Shown piece after piece: positions 44,483 through 53,459 of a stretch of DNA of 64,000 bases. Under the pieces are notes generated by a model. That model saw only the letters and a program-made list of their open reading frames with translations. It was not told the DNA's origin and did not search any database. This DNA comes from Actinomycetota bacterium (GTDB lineage: Bacteria; Actinomycetota; UBA4738; HRBIN12). Position numbers and translations under genes: made by a program. The stretch's first letter is position 1. Each line of letters begins with the position of its first letter. The DNA lies in contig JBBECT010000006.1 in the NCBI GenBank assembly GCA_040881665.1, positions 42,462 through 106,461 on the forward strand, written 5' to 3'.

Positions 44483-45055
44483 CTACTCGTCCACGGCGAG
44501 GTCCACCTGCACCGGCGCGCGCGCGGGTTCCTCGATGTCGAAGAACGGACGCGGGGCGAACCGGAACGAGCGGGCCACGAGGTTGGCCGGGAAGGACCCG
44601 ATCAGCGTGTTCATCCGCATCACCTGGTCGTTGTAGAACTGGCGGGCGTACGCGATCTTCGACTCCGTCCCGGTGAGCTCCTCTTGGAGCGCCAGGAAGT
44701 TCGCGTTCGCCTTGAGGTCGGGGTACTGCTCGGCGACGGCCAGCAGCTGGCGCAGGGTGCGGGACACCGCGTTCTCCGCCTGGGCTTGCCCCTCGACCCC
44801 GGTGGCGTCGAGGGCTCGCGCACGGGCCTGTGTCACCTGCTCGAAGGTCTGGCGCTCGTGACGGGCGTAGCCCTGCACCGTCTCCACGAGGTTCGGGATC
44901 AGGTCGTAGCGACGCCGCAGCTGCACGTCGATCTGGGACCACCCGTTGTCGACCCGGTTGCGCAGCGCGACGAGGCGATTGAAGACGAGCGCGAGGGCGA
45001 GCACCAACAGCACGGCCACGCCGATCAGGATCCAGATGAGAAGCACGGCGGTCAT
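44483..45055 (-). CDS. lemA: LemA family protein
   Basis: 190 residues: N-terminal membrane segment (about 4-24), then the LemA helical domain with LVALRNRVDNGWSQIDVQLRRRYDLIPNL and a final helix NQLIGSFPANLVA-like segment. Often linked with HtpX. ATG immediately follows the glycosyltransferase stop (TAG, one base, ATG). Confidence 0.92.
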   Translation of the reverse strand: MTAVLLIWILIGVAVLLVLALALVFNRLVALRNRVDNGWSQIDVQLRRRYDLIPNLVETVQGYARHERQTFEQVTQARARALDATGVEGQAQAENAVSRTLRQLLAVAEQYPDLKANANFLALQEELTGTESKIAYARQFYNDQVMRMNTLIGSFPANLVARSFRFAPRPFFDIEEPARAPVQVDLAVDE

Positions 45056-45056
45056 G

Positions 45057-46214
45057 CTAACAACGGGGCGCCCGGGCCCTCGCTGCGGTGATCGCCTCCT
45101 CGTAGCAGGCCACCAGGTGGCCCGCGATCACCTCCCAGGAGAACGAGGCCGCGCGGCGCTTCCCGGCCGCCGCGAGCCGAGCCGACAGGGAGGGCTCACC
45201 GAGCACCCGCGCGAGAGCCTCTGCGGTCGCGGCGGGGTCGCGCGGACCGACGAGCAGTCCGTCCACCCCGTCGCTGATCACCTCGTCGTAGCCGGGGATC
45301 CGGCTCGCGACGACCGGCAATCCCGCCGCCATCGCCTCGACGAGCACGACCCCGAAACTCTCCCCTCCCACCGAGGACCCCACGAACGCGTCGCACGCCG
45401 CCGTCACCGAAGGAAGCTCGGCGTTCGGAACGTGTCCGAGCATGCTCACCCGTGAGCGCACATCGGACCCGAGGGTCTCGACGGCCGAACGATCGGGGCC
45501 GTCGCCGGCAACGACGAGCCGAACCGTCGGGTCGTCGGCCGCGAGGCGCGCGAAGGCCTCCACCGCGGTGGGGAATCCCTTCCGCTCGTCGAGCCGCCCC
45601 ACGAACAACACAACCTTGCCGTCCTGCGCTCCGCCGGGGACCCCGGGCAGCGACGCGGGACTCGCGTCGCGGAACCGTTCGACGTTCACGCCGTTGCCGA
45701 CGATCCGGAACGCTCCGCCGATCCGCCGACCCGCGAACGCGGCCGCCGCGCGCGAGACGGCCACGCGGACATCGATCCGGCGGGCCTCGCGGCGCAGCAC
45801 GGGTGCGGCCAGGTCGTAGAGGAGCGCCCGCGAAGCTCCCGAGTGGAACGTCGCGACGACCGGAACGCCTGCGGATCGAACGGCGAACAGCGACGTGCTC
45901 GGCGTGAGCGGCTCGTGCGCGTGGAGCACGTCGGGAGCGAACGCCGCCAGTGCATCGCGAACGCGCCGCGACGACGAGGGCCAGGGGCAGATCGGCGCCA
46001 CCGATGCGTTATACGGGATGTCCACGGGACGACCGACCACGTGGACCCACGGTTGCGCCGGCTCCGAGCGCGAGGGTGCGACGACGAGCACCTGGTGACC
46101 TCGTTCGCGCAGATGCTCGGCGAGCTCGGCGACGTGCACCTGGACACCGCCGGGCGCGTCCCAGGCATAGGGACAGGCGAGGGCGACCCGGAACGATCGT
46201 TCCGAGGACGTCAC
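45057..46214 (-). CDS. pimA: GT4 glycosyltransferase, PimA-like phosphatidylinositol mannosyltransferase
   Basis: 385 residues. GT-B fold: N-domain GGVQVHVAELAEHLRERGHQ, C-domain VLFVGRLDERKG, GDGPDRSA, and the donor-binding ESFGVVLVEAMAAGLPVVAS (EX7E). Order with a PatA-like acyltransferase and a PgsA homologue matches the mycobacterial PIM cluster. GTG overlaps the acyltransferase stop. Exact acceptor is inferred from neighbours. Confidence 0.85.
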   Translation of the reverse strand: MTSSERSFRVALACPYAWDAPGGVQVHVAELAEHLRERGHQVLVVAPSRSEPAQPWVHVVGRPVDIPYNASVAPICPWPSSSRRVRDALAAFAPDVLHAHEPLTPSTSLFAVRSAGVPVVATFHSGASRALLYDLAAPVLRREARRIDVRVAVSRAAAAFAGRRIGGAFRIVGNGVNVERFRDASPASLPGVPGGAQDGKVVLFVGRLDERKGFPTAVEAFARLAADDPTVRLVVAGDGPDRSAVETLGSDVRSRVSMLGHVPNAELPSVTAACDAFVGSSVGGESFGVVLVEAMAAGLPVVASRIPGYDEVISDGVDGLLVGPRDPAATAEALARVLGEPSLSARLAAAGKRRAASFSWEVIAGHLVACYEEAITAARARAPRC

Positions 46215-47197
46215 GGAGCCGCCGCGGGTTCCTCGGACGTCGCGCGCGGTTCGGGCCACCCGGGTTGGAACACGTGCCAGTCGGCCGGATTCGACGCGAT
46301 CGCCTCCTCGAACCGTTCGGCGAGGCGGCGGGTCAGGGCGGTCACGTCGGCCCGGCGATCGCCGGTCGACTCGCAGCGGATCGGCGGTTCGATGTTGATA
46401 CGCCATCCCGTAGGCGTCGTCGACACCACGCAGACGAGCACCGGCGCCTCGGTCGTCAACGACAGGAGCGCGGGACCCGCCGGGACCGTCCGCTCGCGCC
46501 CGAACATCTCGACCGGGACCCCGCGCCCGGACAGATCGCGATCGGCGACCAGGGCGACGAGCGACCCCTGGTCCAGCGCCCCGGCGAGCTTGCGGCCGAC
46601 GCCGCCGTTCCTGTTGAGGCCCACGATCTGCAGGCCCACCTGCTCTCGATGACGCTTGAAGAGCTCGAACAGGCGTCGGGGGCGGAGCTCCTCGGCGACC
46701 GAGACGACCCGAACGCCCTCGGCGGCGATCCATGCCCCCGCGGCATCCCAGTTTCCCATGTGGGGGAGCACGGCGATCGCTCCTCGCCCTTCGCGCAGCG
46801 TCTCGGTGATGTGTTCCAGCCCGGTCGCATCCATCCGGTCGAGGACCTGTTCGCGGGACAGATCGCGCAGACGGAACGTGTCCACCCAGTAGCGCAGGTA
46901 CAGGCGGAACGCCTCCCGTGTCGAGGCCCGCACCAGCGGATCGTCCTGCGGCAATCCGAGCACCTGCGCTTGGTTGCGGGATACTCGCTCACGGACCGTC
47001 CGCAGCATCGCGTGACCCGTCGCGGCGAGCACCCGTGCCAGCACACGAGCGCCACGCTCCGAAAGGGCGCGGGCGAGCCGATCCCCGGCTGCGTAGCCGT
47101 GATAGGTGAGCCGCTCCGCAAGGGTCTCCCGGTCCGCCTCCGGGAGATCGTCGGCCGGGAGGGGCCGGGGAGACGCCGTTCGTTCGTTCGCACTCAC
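46211..47197 (-). CDS. lysophospholipid/PIM acyltransferase, LpxL/PatA-like
   Basis: 328 residues. Acyltransferase HX4D motif in HMGNWDAAG, and the LVALVADRDLSGRGVPVEMFGRE stretch of the LpxL/HtrB family. In actinobacteria the enzyme beside pgsA and pimA (PatA) acylates phosphatidylinositol mannosides. GTG overlaps the pgsA stop with GAAGGAGGAG upstream. It is basic at the C-terminus. Confidence 0.87.
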   Translation of the reverse strand: MSANERTASPRPLPADDLPEADRETLAERLTYHGYAAGDRLARALSERGARVLARVLAATGHAMLRTVRERVSRNQAQVLGLPQDDPLVRASTREAFRLYLRYWVDTFRLRDLSREQVLDRMDATGLEHITETLREGRGAIAVLPHMGNWDAAGAWIAAEGVRVVSVAEELRPRRLFELFKRHREQVGLQIVGLNRNGGVGRKLAGALDQGSLVALVADRDLSGRGVPVEMFGRERTVPAGPALLSLTTEAPVLVCVVSTTPTGWRINIEPPIRCESTGDRRADVTALTRRLAERFEEAIASNPADWHVFQPGWPEPRATSEEPAAAP

Positions 47198-47757
47198 GCG
47201 CGCTCCTCCTTCGCCACCTGGCTCGAGCGGACGAGCGTCGCGAGGATCGACACGCCGGCGGCGGCCCACACGGTCCACCGAACCCATCCGTCCACGAGCA
47301 GCCCGGCGGTGATCAGGCCGTACCGGAGCCCGCGTGTCCGTGGGCTCTCCACGACCCCGTAGCCGAGCGAGGTCCCCTTCGCCCGGACGTAGGCGCCGAG
47401 GAACCCGGCCGCCATCGCGACGAGGGCCCCGAGGGAGGTGGCGGGCTCCGCGGCGCGCGTGGCCCAGGCGATCGAGGCGAGGACCGTGGCGTCGAAGGTC
47501 CGGTCCGCGAGGGAGTCCAGCACGAGGTCGAGGCGTGTCGCGCTGCGCCGTGCGAGGATCCCTGCACCGATCAGCCCGAGCCCCGAGGCCCCGACGAGCA
47601 CGCCCCCGAGGCGGGTCTGCAGATCGAGGATCGCCCAGGACCCCAGCCCCGCGAAGAGGACGCCCGCGAACACCGCGAGCCGGGCACCGATCGAGGCGGC
47701 GCGCGCGCGATCGCCTCCGGGCGAGGGGCTGGCTGTTGGGGGGGTCGTGGCCGTCAT
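47194..47757 (-). CDS. CDP-alcohol phosphatidyltransferase family protein, metal-site aspartates lost
   Basis: 187 residues, six hydrophobic segments. The second half of the family motif is present (LVLDSLADRTFDA: D81, D85, D89), and AR at 69-70. In the first half, D-x-x-D-G is replaced: L62, A65, G66; the Gly before D81 is D77. Active relatives (PgsA/PIP synthase) use these aspartates to hold the metal. It occupies the PIP synthase slot before the acyltransferase. Either it is inactive, or the alignment is off; see the finding. Confidence 0.75.
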   Translation of the reverse strand: MTATTPPTASPSPGGDRARAASIGARLAVFAGVLFAGLGSWAILDLQTRLGGVLVGASGLGLIGAGILARRSATRLDLVLDSLADRTFDATVLASIAWATRAAEPATSLGALVAMAAGFLGAYVRAKGTSLGYGVVESPRTRGLRYGLITAGLLVDGWVRWTVWAAAGVSILATLVRSSQVAKEERA

Positions 47758-47829
47758 CGTCAGGAACCGGAGCGTAGCAACCGGTCCCGCGGCGCGCCGC
47801 GTCCCTTCCCCCGCGGGAGCCGCCCCGCA

Positions 47830-47835
47830 TACAAT
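47830..47835 (+). promoter_or_regulatory. possible -10 box for the EF-G-like gene
   Basis: TACAAT about 48 bases before the GTG, in the divergent 47758-47882 gap. No -35 consensus. On the other strand TACGCT lies 13 bases before the pgsA-like ATG. Confidence 0.4.
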
Positions 47836-47882
47836 CGCGCCTCACAGCGCTGCCACGCGACCCGCGGCGCGAAGGAGGGCGA

Positions 47883-49958
47883 GTGAAGATCTACGACGCC
47901 TCCGACATCCGCAACGTGCTCCTGGTCGGGCACGGCGGAGCCGGCAAAACCACCCTGCTCGAAGCGATGCTGTTCGCATCCGGTGCGACCACGCGGATGG
48001 GAACCGTCGAGGACGGCTCGACCGTCTCCGATCACGACCCCGAGGAGATCCGCAAGGCGATCAGCGTGTCGCTGTCGATGGCGCCCGTCGAATGGGAGGG
48101 CGTGAAGGTCAACGTGCTGGATGCGCCGGGCTACGCCGACTTCATCGGCGACATGCGATCGGCGATCCGGGCGGTGGACGCCGTCCTGCTCGTGGTCTCG
48201 GCGGTCGACGGCGTCGAGGTGCAGACCGAGGCCGCGTGGGACCTCGCCGTCGAAGAGGGTCTGCCGCGCGCGATCTTCGTGAACAAGCTCGATCGCGAGC
48301 GCGCCTCGTTCACCGAGACACAGCGCCAGCTCGTCGAGGCGTTCGGCAAGCAGGTCGCCCCGGTCGAGCTGCCGATCGGCGAGGAGCACGACTTCCGTGG
48401 GGTGGCGGACCTCCTGCACCGGAAGGCCGACCTCTACCCCTCCGGACCGATCGCCGAGGAGGCCGACTGGCCCGAGGATCTCGCCGCGATCGCCGCTCCG
48501 GCGCGGGAGCTACTGATGGAGTCGGTCGCCGAGACCGACGACGCCCTGATCGAGCGGTACCTCGAGGACGGCGAGCTCGAGGAGAAGGAGATCATCGAGG
48601 GCGTCAAAACCGGGTTCGCACAGGGGAAGATCGCGCCGGTGTTCGTCGGATCGGCGGCCCGCGCGATCGGCGCCGATCGACTCCTCGCCTTCATGCGCGA
48701 GGAGTTCCCCTCTCCCGCCGAGCGCGACCCGATCACGGTGACCACGACCGACGGTTCGAACGAGCGCGACGCCTGCGACGCCGCCGGTCCACTGGCCGCG
48801 TACGTCTTCAAGACCCTGTCGGACCCCTACGTCGGTCACATCACGATGTTCCGGGTCTTCTCCGGATCGGTGGAGCCCGACTCCTCGGTCCACAACGAAC
48901 GCGCCGGTGTCGACGAGCGGGTCGGCCAGCTGTTCACCCTGCGGGGGAAGGAACACGAAGCGCTCTCCGTGATCCCCGCCGGGGACATCGGCGGGGTGGC
49001 CAAGCTCACGAAGACCCACACCGGCGACACGCTCAGCGACAAGACGCATCCGGTCACGATCGACGCGCCACCCCTGCCCGAGCCGTTGCTCGCGTTCGCG
49101 ATCGAGCCCAAGACCAAGGGAGACGAGAGCAAGCTTTCGGCCGCGCTCGCCCGGCTGCGCGAGGAGGATCCCACGCTCCGGGTCGAACGCTCGGACGAGA
49201 CGCACGAGACGGTGCTCTACGGCATGGGCGACTCGCATCTGGAGGTCGCGATCGAGCGGCTCCGCGACAAGCACGGGGTCGAGGTGCAGACCCGCCCGGC
49301 TCGGATCCCCTACAAGGAGTCGATCCGCAAGGCCATCGAGGCGACGGGGCGTCACGTGAAGCAGAGCGGGGGTCACGGCCAGTACGCCGTCTGCTCGATC
49401 AAGGTCGAACCGCTCTCGCACGGCGCCGGGTTCGAGTACGTCGACAAGATCGTCGGCGGCGCCGTCCCCCACCAGTTCATCCCGTCGGTCGAGAAGGGCG
49501 TTCGCAAGACGATGGCGCAGGGCGTCGTCGCGGGCTACCCGATGGTCGACATCCGCGTGACGTTGCTCGACGGCAAGGCCCACAGCGTGGACTCGAGCGA
49601 CATGGCCTTCCAGATCGCGGGCTCGATCGCCCTGAAGGAGGCCGTCGAGGCGGCAGGCGCGGCCCTCCTCGAACCGATCGTCGATCTGGAGGTCGTCGTT
49701 CCCGAGGACTTCACCGGAGACGTGATGGGCGACCTGAACGGGAAGCGGGCGAAGATCCAGGGGATGGAGCAGGCGAGCGCCGGCAAGCAGCGCGTCCGAG
49801 CGCAGGTGCCGCAGGCCGAGGTCGCCCGCTACGCGATCGATCTGCGTTCGATCACGGGGGGACGCGGCATGTTCTCGATGGCCTTCTCCCACTACGAGCC
49901 GGTCCCGCCGCAACTCGCGGAGAAGGTGATCGCCGAGTCGCAGGCCGACGTTTCCTGA
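47883..49958 (+). CDS. EF-G paralogue (FusA2-like GTPase)
   Basis: 691 residues, all five EF-G domains. P-loop GHGGAGKTT (residues 16-24), G3 as DAPGYADF, G4 NKLD (134-137). The catalytic His of translational GTPases (DxPGH) is Tyr84 here, and switch I RGIT is replaced by KAIS. These changes mark the FusA2 branch; a mycobacterial member lacks ribosome-stimulated GTPase activity. GTG start with GAAGGAGGG. Divergent from the pgsA-like gene. Confidence 0.9.
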   Translation: MKIYDASDIRNVLLVGHGGAGKTTLLEAMLFASGATTRMGTVEDGSTVSDHDPEEIRKAISVSLSMAPVEWEGVKVNVLDAPGYADFIGDMRSAIRAVDAVLLVVSAVDGVEVQTEAAWDLAVEEGLPRAIFVNKLDRERASFTETQRQLVEAFGKQVAPVELPIGEEHDFRGVADLLHRKADLYPSGPIAEEADWPEDLAAIAAPARELLMESVAETDDALIERYLEDGELEEKEIIEGVKTGFAQGKIAPVFVGSAARAIGADRLLAFMREEFPSPAERDPITVTTTDGSNERDACDAAGPLAAYVFKTLSDPYVGHITMFRVFSGSVEPDSSVHNERAGVDERVGQLFTLRGKEHEALSVIPAGDIGGVAKLTKTHTGDTLSDKTHPVTIDAPPLPEPLLAFAIEPKTKGDESKLSAALARLREEDPTLRVERSDETHETVLYGMGDSHLEVAIERLRDKHGVEVQTRPARIPYKESIRKAIEATGRHVKQSGGHGQYAVCSIKVEPLSHGAGFEYVDKIVGGAVPHQFIPSVEKGVRKTMAQGVVAGYPMVDIRVTLLDGKAHSVDSSDMAFQIAGSIALKEAVEAAGAALLEPIVDLEVVVPEDFTGDVMGDLNGKRAKIQGMEQASAGKQRVRAQVPQAEVARYAIDLRSITGGRGMFSMAFSHYEPVPPQLAEKVIAESQADVS

Positions 49959-50019
49959 TCGACCTGTCTCGATGCATGACGCCGCTCAAGTCCCGCGGAA
50001 CGTCGTCGAGGAGGTACGC

Positions 50020-50928
50020 ATGGGGAACCGGACCCGACCGACGTTCCGATGGCTCTGGCCTGCGTGTTCGCTGGCCCTCACGGTTCTGTTCGCGTGCCTG
50101 ACCGCGCCCGCGTCGACGGCCGACTCCGGCCGGGCCGCGGGTTCCAACGCCCCGAGAGGGACGCTCCCGCCCGTGCTCGTGGACCAAGATGAGACCGACA
50201 CCGGCAACGGCGTCACCTCCCAGCGCTACCCGGAGGACTCGGGGTTGTCGGCCTCGGATGCGGAGGCGGCCGACGACTTCCGCATCCCCACCGGGAAGAC
50301 CTGGCTCGTCCGCCAGATCGCGGTCGGCGGACAGCTCCCGTCGGGCGCGCCGATCCCGCAGGTCGAGGTCCGCATCTACCGCGACGCCGGGGGGCTGCCG
50401 GACCTGCTGCTGTTCGAGCAGACCGTCGACGCGCCCGGTACGGATCGACAGATCGATCTGGCGACCGAGGTCGCCCTGCCCGCGGGTCGCTACTGGCTCT
50501 CGGTGGTCGCGCTCGGCGGCGGCGAGGGCAACCAATGGTTCTGGAGCACCTCCGACACACAGCACGGACGACCGGCCGTGTGGCGCAACCCTGGCGACCA
50601 GTTCGAGAGTGGATGCATCGACTGGACCCCACGGCTCGACGGATGTCCCGAGCCCGAGACCGTAGGCGTCGATCAGATCTTCGTCCTGTACGGCACCGCG
50701 TCCGATCAGGCGTGTGACAACGTCGCGACCAGCGGGCGCGACCGGATCCCCGGAACGACCGGCCGGGACGTGCTCTGCGGCTTCGGCGGGAACGACACGC
50801 TGCTCGGTCGTGGGAACGCGGACCGGCTGATCGGAGGCGGTGGCAACGACCTCCTCAAGGGAGGGCCGGGACGGGACACGTGCATCGGCGGACCGGGACT
50901 GGACCGCGAGCGCTCCTGCGAACGCTGA
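50020..50928 (+). CDS. secreted protein with RTX-type calcium-binding repeats
   Basis: 302 residues. Signal peptide (basic start, hydrophobic 13-27, then an Ala-rich cleavage region), a beta-sandwich-like middle (about 60-220), and a C-terminal RTX array with about four GGxGNDxL-type units (FGGNDTLLGRGNADRLIGGG). These bind calcium after export. GAGGAGGTACGC before the ATG at 50020. The 5' extension to 49972 is not needed. Convergent with the HIT gene. Confidence 0.8.
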   Translation: MGNRTRPTFRWLWPACSLALTVLFACLTAPASTADSGRAAGSNAPRGTLPPVLVDQDETDTGNGVTSQRYPEDSGLSASDAEAADDFRIPTGKTWLVRQIAVGGQLPSGAPIPQVEVRIYRDAGGLPDLLLFEQTVDAPGTDRQIDLATEVALPAGRYWLSVVALGGGEGNQWFWSTSDTQHGRPAVWRNPGDQFESGCIDWTPRLDGCPEPETVGVDQIFVLYGTASDQACDNVATSGRDRIPGTTGRDVLCGFGGNDTLLGRGNADRLIGGGGNDLLKGGPGRDTCIGGPGLDRERSCER

Positions 50929-50934
50929 CCGCCC

Positions 50935-51453
50935 TCAGCCGTCGAATCGCGGCGCCAGGCGCCGATAGGTCTCGTCGAGCAGCTCGGGGAGCACCCGCGT
51001 CTGTCCCGTGATCGGCATGAAGTTCGTGTCGCCGTTCCACCTCGGAACCACGTGCCAGTGCAGGTGCCCGGGGAACCCCGCGCCGGCGACCTTGCCGACG
51101 TTCATGCCGATGTTGAACCCGTGCGGCTCCATCTCCTCGCGCAACGCCGCTGTCGCCCGCCGCATCAGGTCCATCAGATCCGCGTGCTCGGCGACCGACA
51201 GGTCCTCGAAGTCCCCGCTGTGCCGCCAGGGCGCGACCATCAGGTGGCCCGGGTTGTAGGGGAACGCGTTCAGGATCACGAACCCATGCTCGCCGCGCGC
51301 GAGCACGTGCGCCTCCTCGTCCGGTGCCTTCGGCAACTCGCAGAAGATGCAGCCCGGAGCGTCGACTTCGGTCGCCGTCCGGATGTACTCCATCCGCCAG
51401 GGCGACCACAGGTGCTGCATCGGCCCCGCGTCGGTCTCGTCCTGCTCGCCCAT
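50935..51453 (-). CDS. HIT-family hydrolase/phosphorylase (Ap4A phosphorylase-like)
   Basis: 172 residues. HIT motif HLHWHVVPR, plus an N-terminal CIFC zinc pair. In mycobacteria a diadenosine tetraphosphate phosphorylase of this type lies between thrS and pgsA; here the EF-G and RTX genes have come between. Start at 51453 has AGGCGG upstream; thrS ends 7 bases before. Confidence 0.88.
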   Translation of the reverse strand: MGEQDETDAGPMQHLWSPWRMEYIRTATEVDAPGCIFCELPKAPDEEAHVLARGEHGFVILNAFPYNPGHLMVAPWRHSGDFEDLSVAEHADLMDLMRRATAALREEMEPHGFNIGMNVGKVAGAGFPGHLHWHVVPRWNGDTNFMPITGQTRVLPELLDETYRRLAPRFDG

Positions 51454-51460
51454 CGACCGC

Positions 51461-53395
51461 CTACCCGAACGTGCTCTGGTCCAGGGCTCGCGTCTCGGCT
51501 TCGCGGGCGAGCGCATCGAGGAACGTCTGCGGCGCGACGCCCGGATGCTCGCTGCCGTCGCGCAGGCGGACCGTGAGCGCGCCGCCCTCGAGCTCCTTGT
51601 CCCCGAGCACGAGCGTGTAGGGCGCCTTCATCAGCTGCGCGTTCCGGATCTTCTTGCCGACACTCTCCTTCGCGTCGTCGACGAAAGGCCGCAGTCCCGC
51701 CTCGCGGACGGTGGCGGCCAGTGCGTTCGCCTGCTCGACGTGCCGGTCGGCGACGGGGACCAAGCGGACCTGTTCGGGAGCGAGCCACAGGGGGAACGCA
51801 CCGGCGTAGTGCTCGATCAGCACGCCGCTGAACCGTTCGAGCGAACCGAGGATCGCACGGTGGACCATCACCGGACGGTGACGGGCGTTGTCCTCGCCGA
51901 CGTACTCCATCTCGAACCGCTCGGGCAGCGCGAAGTCGCACTGGACCGTGGAGAGCTGCCACAGGCGCCCGATCGCATCGTGGAAATGGAAGTCGACCTT
52001 CGGCCCGTAGAACGCCCCCTCACCCTCGGCGACCGTGTACGCGAACCCGCTGCCCTCGAGCGCCCGGGTGAGGGCGTCGATCGCCTTCGCCCACATCGCC
52101 TCGTCGCCGATCGCCTGCCCGGGCTTCGTCGACAGGTTCACGATCGGCTCGGAGAACCCGAACGTGCGATGGATCTCGAGGGTGAGCGCGAAGACCTTCT
52201 GGATCTCGTCGACGAGCTGATCCTCACGACAGATGATGTGCGAGTCGTCCTGGGTCATGCCCCGCGCGCGGAGCAGACCGTGCAGCGTTCCCGCGCGTTC
52301 GTATCGGTACACCGTGCCGAGCTCGGACAACCGCATCGGCAGGTCCCGGTAGCTCCGCGTCGCGCTCTTGTAGATCAGGACGTGGAACGGGCAGTTCATC
52401 GGTTTGACGAAGTAGCTCGCCTCGTCCCGGACCATCTCCGGATACATGTTGTCGACGTACTTGTCGGTGTGGCCGGAGGTGTCCCAGAGCACCCGGCGCG
52501 CCAGGTGCGGGCTCTGCACCGGCTCGTATCCACGATCGAGATGCAGATCCCGCACGTAGTCCTCTAGTTGCTTGCGGAACACACCCCCGCGCGGGTGCCA
52601 GACCGCCAGACCCGGGCCGAGCTCCTCGGGGAAGCTGAACAGGTCGAGCTGCCGGCCGAGCTTGCGGTGGTCACGCTTCTCCGCCTCCTCGAGGCGATGG
52701 AGGTACTTCTTCAGATCCTGCTTCGTCGGCCAGGCCGTGCCGTAGATCCGCTGGAGCATCGGGCGGGATTCGTCGCTTCGCCAGTACGCCCCGGCAACCG
52801 ACAGCAGCTTGAACGCCTTGAGACGGCCGGTCGACGGCAGGTGCGGTCCGAGGCACAGGTCGGCCCACCCGTCGTTGCGGTAGACGCTGACCGTCTCGCC
52901 CCCGCCGGTCTCCCCCGGCGCCTCCCCGTCGTCGAGTCCCTCGATGATCTCGCGCTTGAAGGGTTGATCGACGAAGCGCTCGAGCGCCTCGGCGCGGCCG
53001 AGCTCTTCCCGGACGAACGCTTGGTCGGCCTTCACGAGCTCGGTCATCCGCGACTCGATCTTCGGCAGGTCCTCGGGCGTCAGCGGTTCGGGAAGCTCGA
53101 AGTCGTAGTAGAAGCCGTCGGCGATCGCCGGTCCGATCGCATACCTCGCGTCGGGCACGACGTCGCAGACCGCCTGCGCCATCACGTGCGCCGCGGAGTG
53201 GCGCAGCACGTGCAATCCGTCGGGCTCGTGCGCGCGAACCGGTTCGACCACCGCATCGCCCGCCGGGACGAACGAGAGATCGCGCAGCTGCCCTTCGACA
53301 CGCGCGGCCACGGCGTCGGGTGGCAGAACGCTGCCGACCGGCTCCCCTTCGGGGAGGTCGGTGGTCGTTCCGTCGGGCAAGCTCAGGCGCGGCAT
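51461..53395 (-). CDS. thrS: threonyl-tRNA synthetase
   Basis: 644 residues: TGS domain, editing domain (HSAAHVMAQA), class II core with zinc ligands in MNCPFH, RGMTQDDSH and MVHRAILGS, then anticodon domain. ATG 53395 begins the TGS (MPRLSLPDGTTTDLPEG); there is no ribosome site, but TATCAT lies 7 bases upstream, so leaderless. Confidence 0.95.
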   Translation of the reverse strand: MPRLSLPDGTTTDLPEGEPVGSVLPPDAVAARVEGQLRDLSFVPAGDAVVEPVRAHEPDGLHVLRHSAAHVMAQAVCDVVPDARYAIGPAIADGFYYDFELPEPLTPEDLPKIESRMTELVKADQAFVREELGRAEALERFVDQPFKREIIEGLDDGEAPGETGGGETVSVYRNDGWADLCLGPHLPSTGRLKAFKLLSVAGAYWRSDESRPMLQRIYGTAWPTKQDLKKYLHRLEEAEKRDHRKLGRQLDLFSFPEELGPGLAVWHPRGGVFRKQLEDYVRDLHLDRGYEPVQSPHLARRVLWDTSGHTDKYVDNMYPEMVRDEASYFVKPMNCPFHVLIYKSATRSYRDLPMRLSELGTVYRYERAGTLHGLLRARGMTQDDSHIICREDQLVDEIQKVFALTLEIHRTFGFSEPIVNLSTKPGQAIGDEAMWAKAIDALTRALEGSGFAYTVAEGEGAFYGPKVDFHFHDAIGRLWQLSTVQCDFALPERFEMEYVGEDNARHRPVMVHRAILGSLERFSGVLIEHYAGAFPLWLAPEQVRLVPVADRHVEQANALAATVREAGLRPFVDDAKESVGKKIRNAQLMKAPYTLVLGDKELEGGALTVRLRDGSEHPGVAPQTFLDALAREAETRALDQSTFG

Positions 53396-53402
53396 CGGGC
53401 TG

Positions 53403-53408
53403 ATGATA
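53403..53408 (-). promoter_or_regulatory. putative -10 box of a leaderless thrS transcript
   Basis: TATCAT, 7 bases (CAGCCCG), then the thrS ATG. No Shine-Dalgarno and no clear -35. Confidence 0.5.
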
Positions 53409-53459
53409 GCCGCCGCACCCACGGAGCCCGGAACCCCCGAGCCCTCGAGCCCGTTCCGT

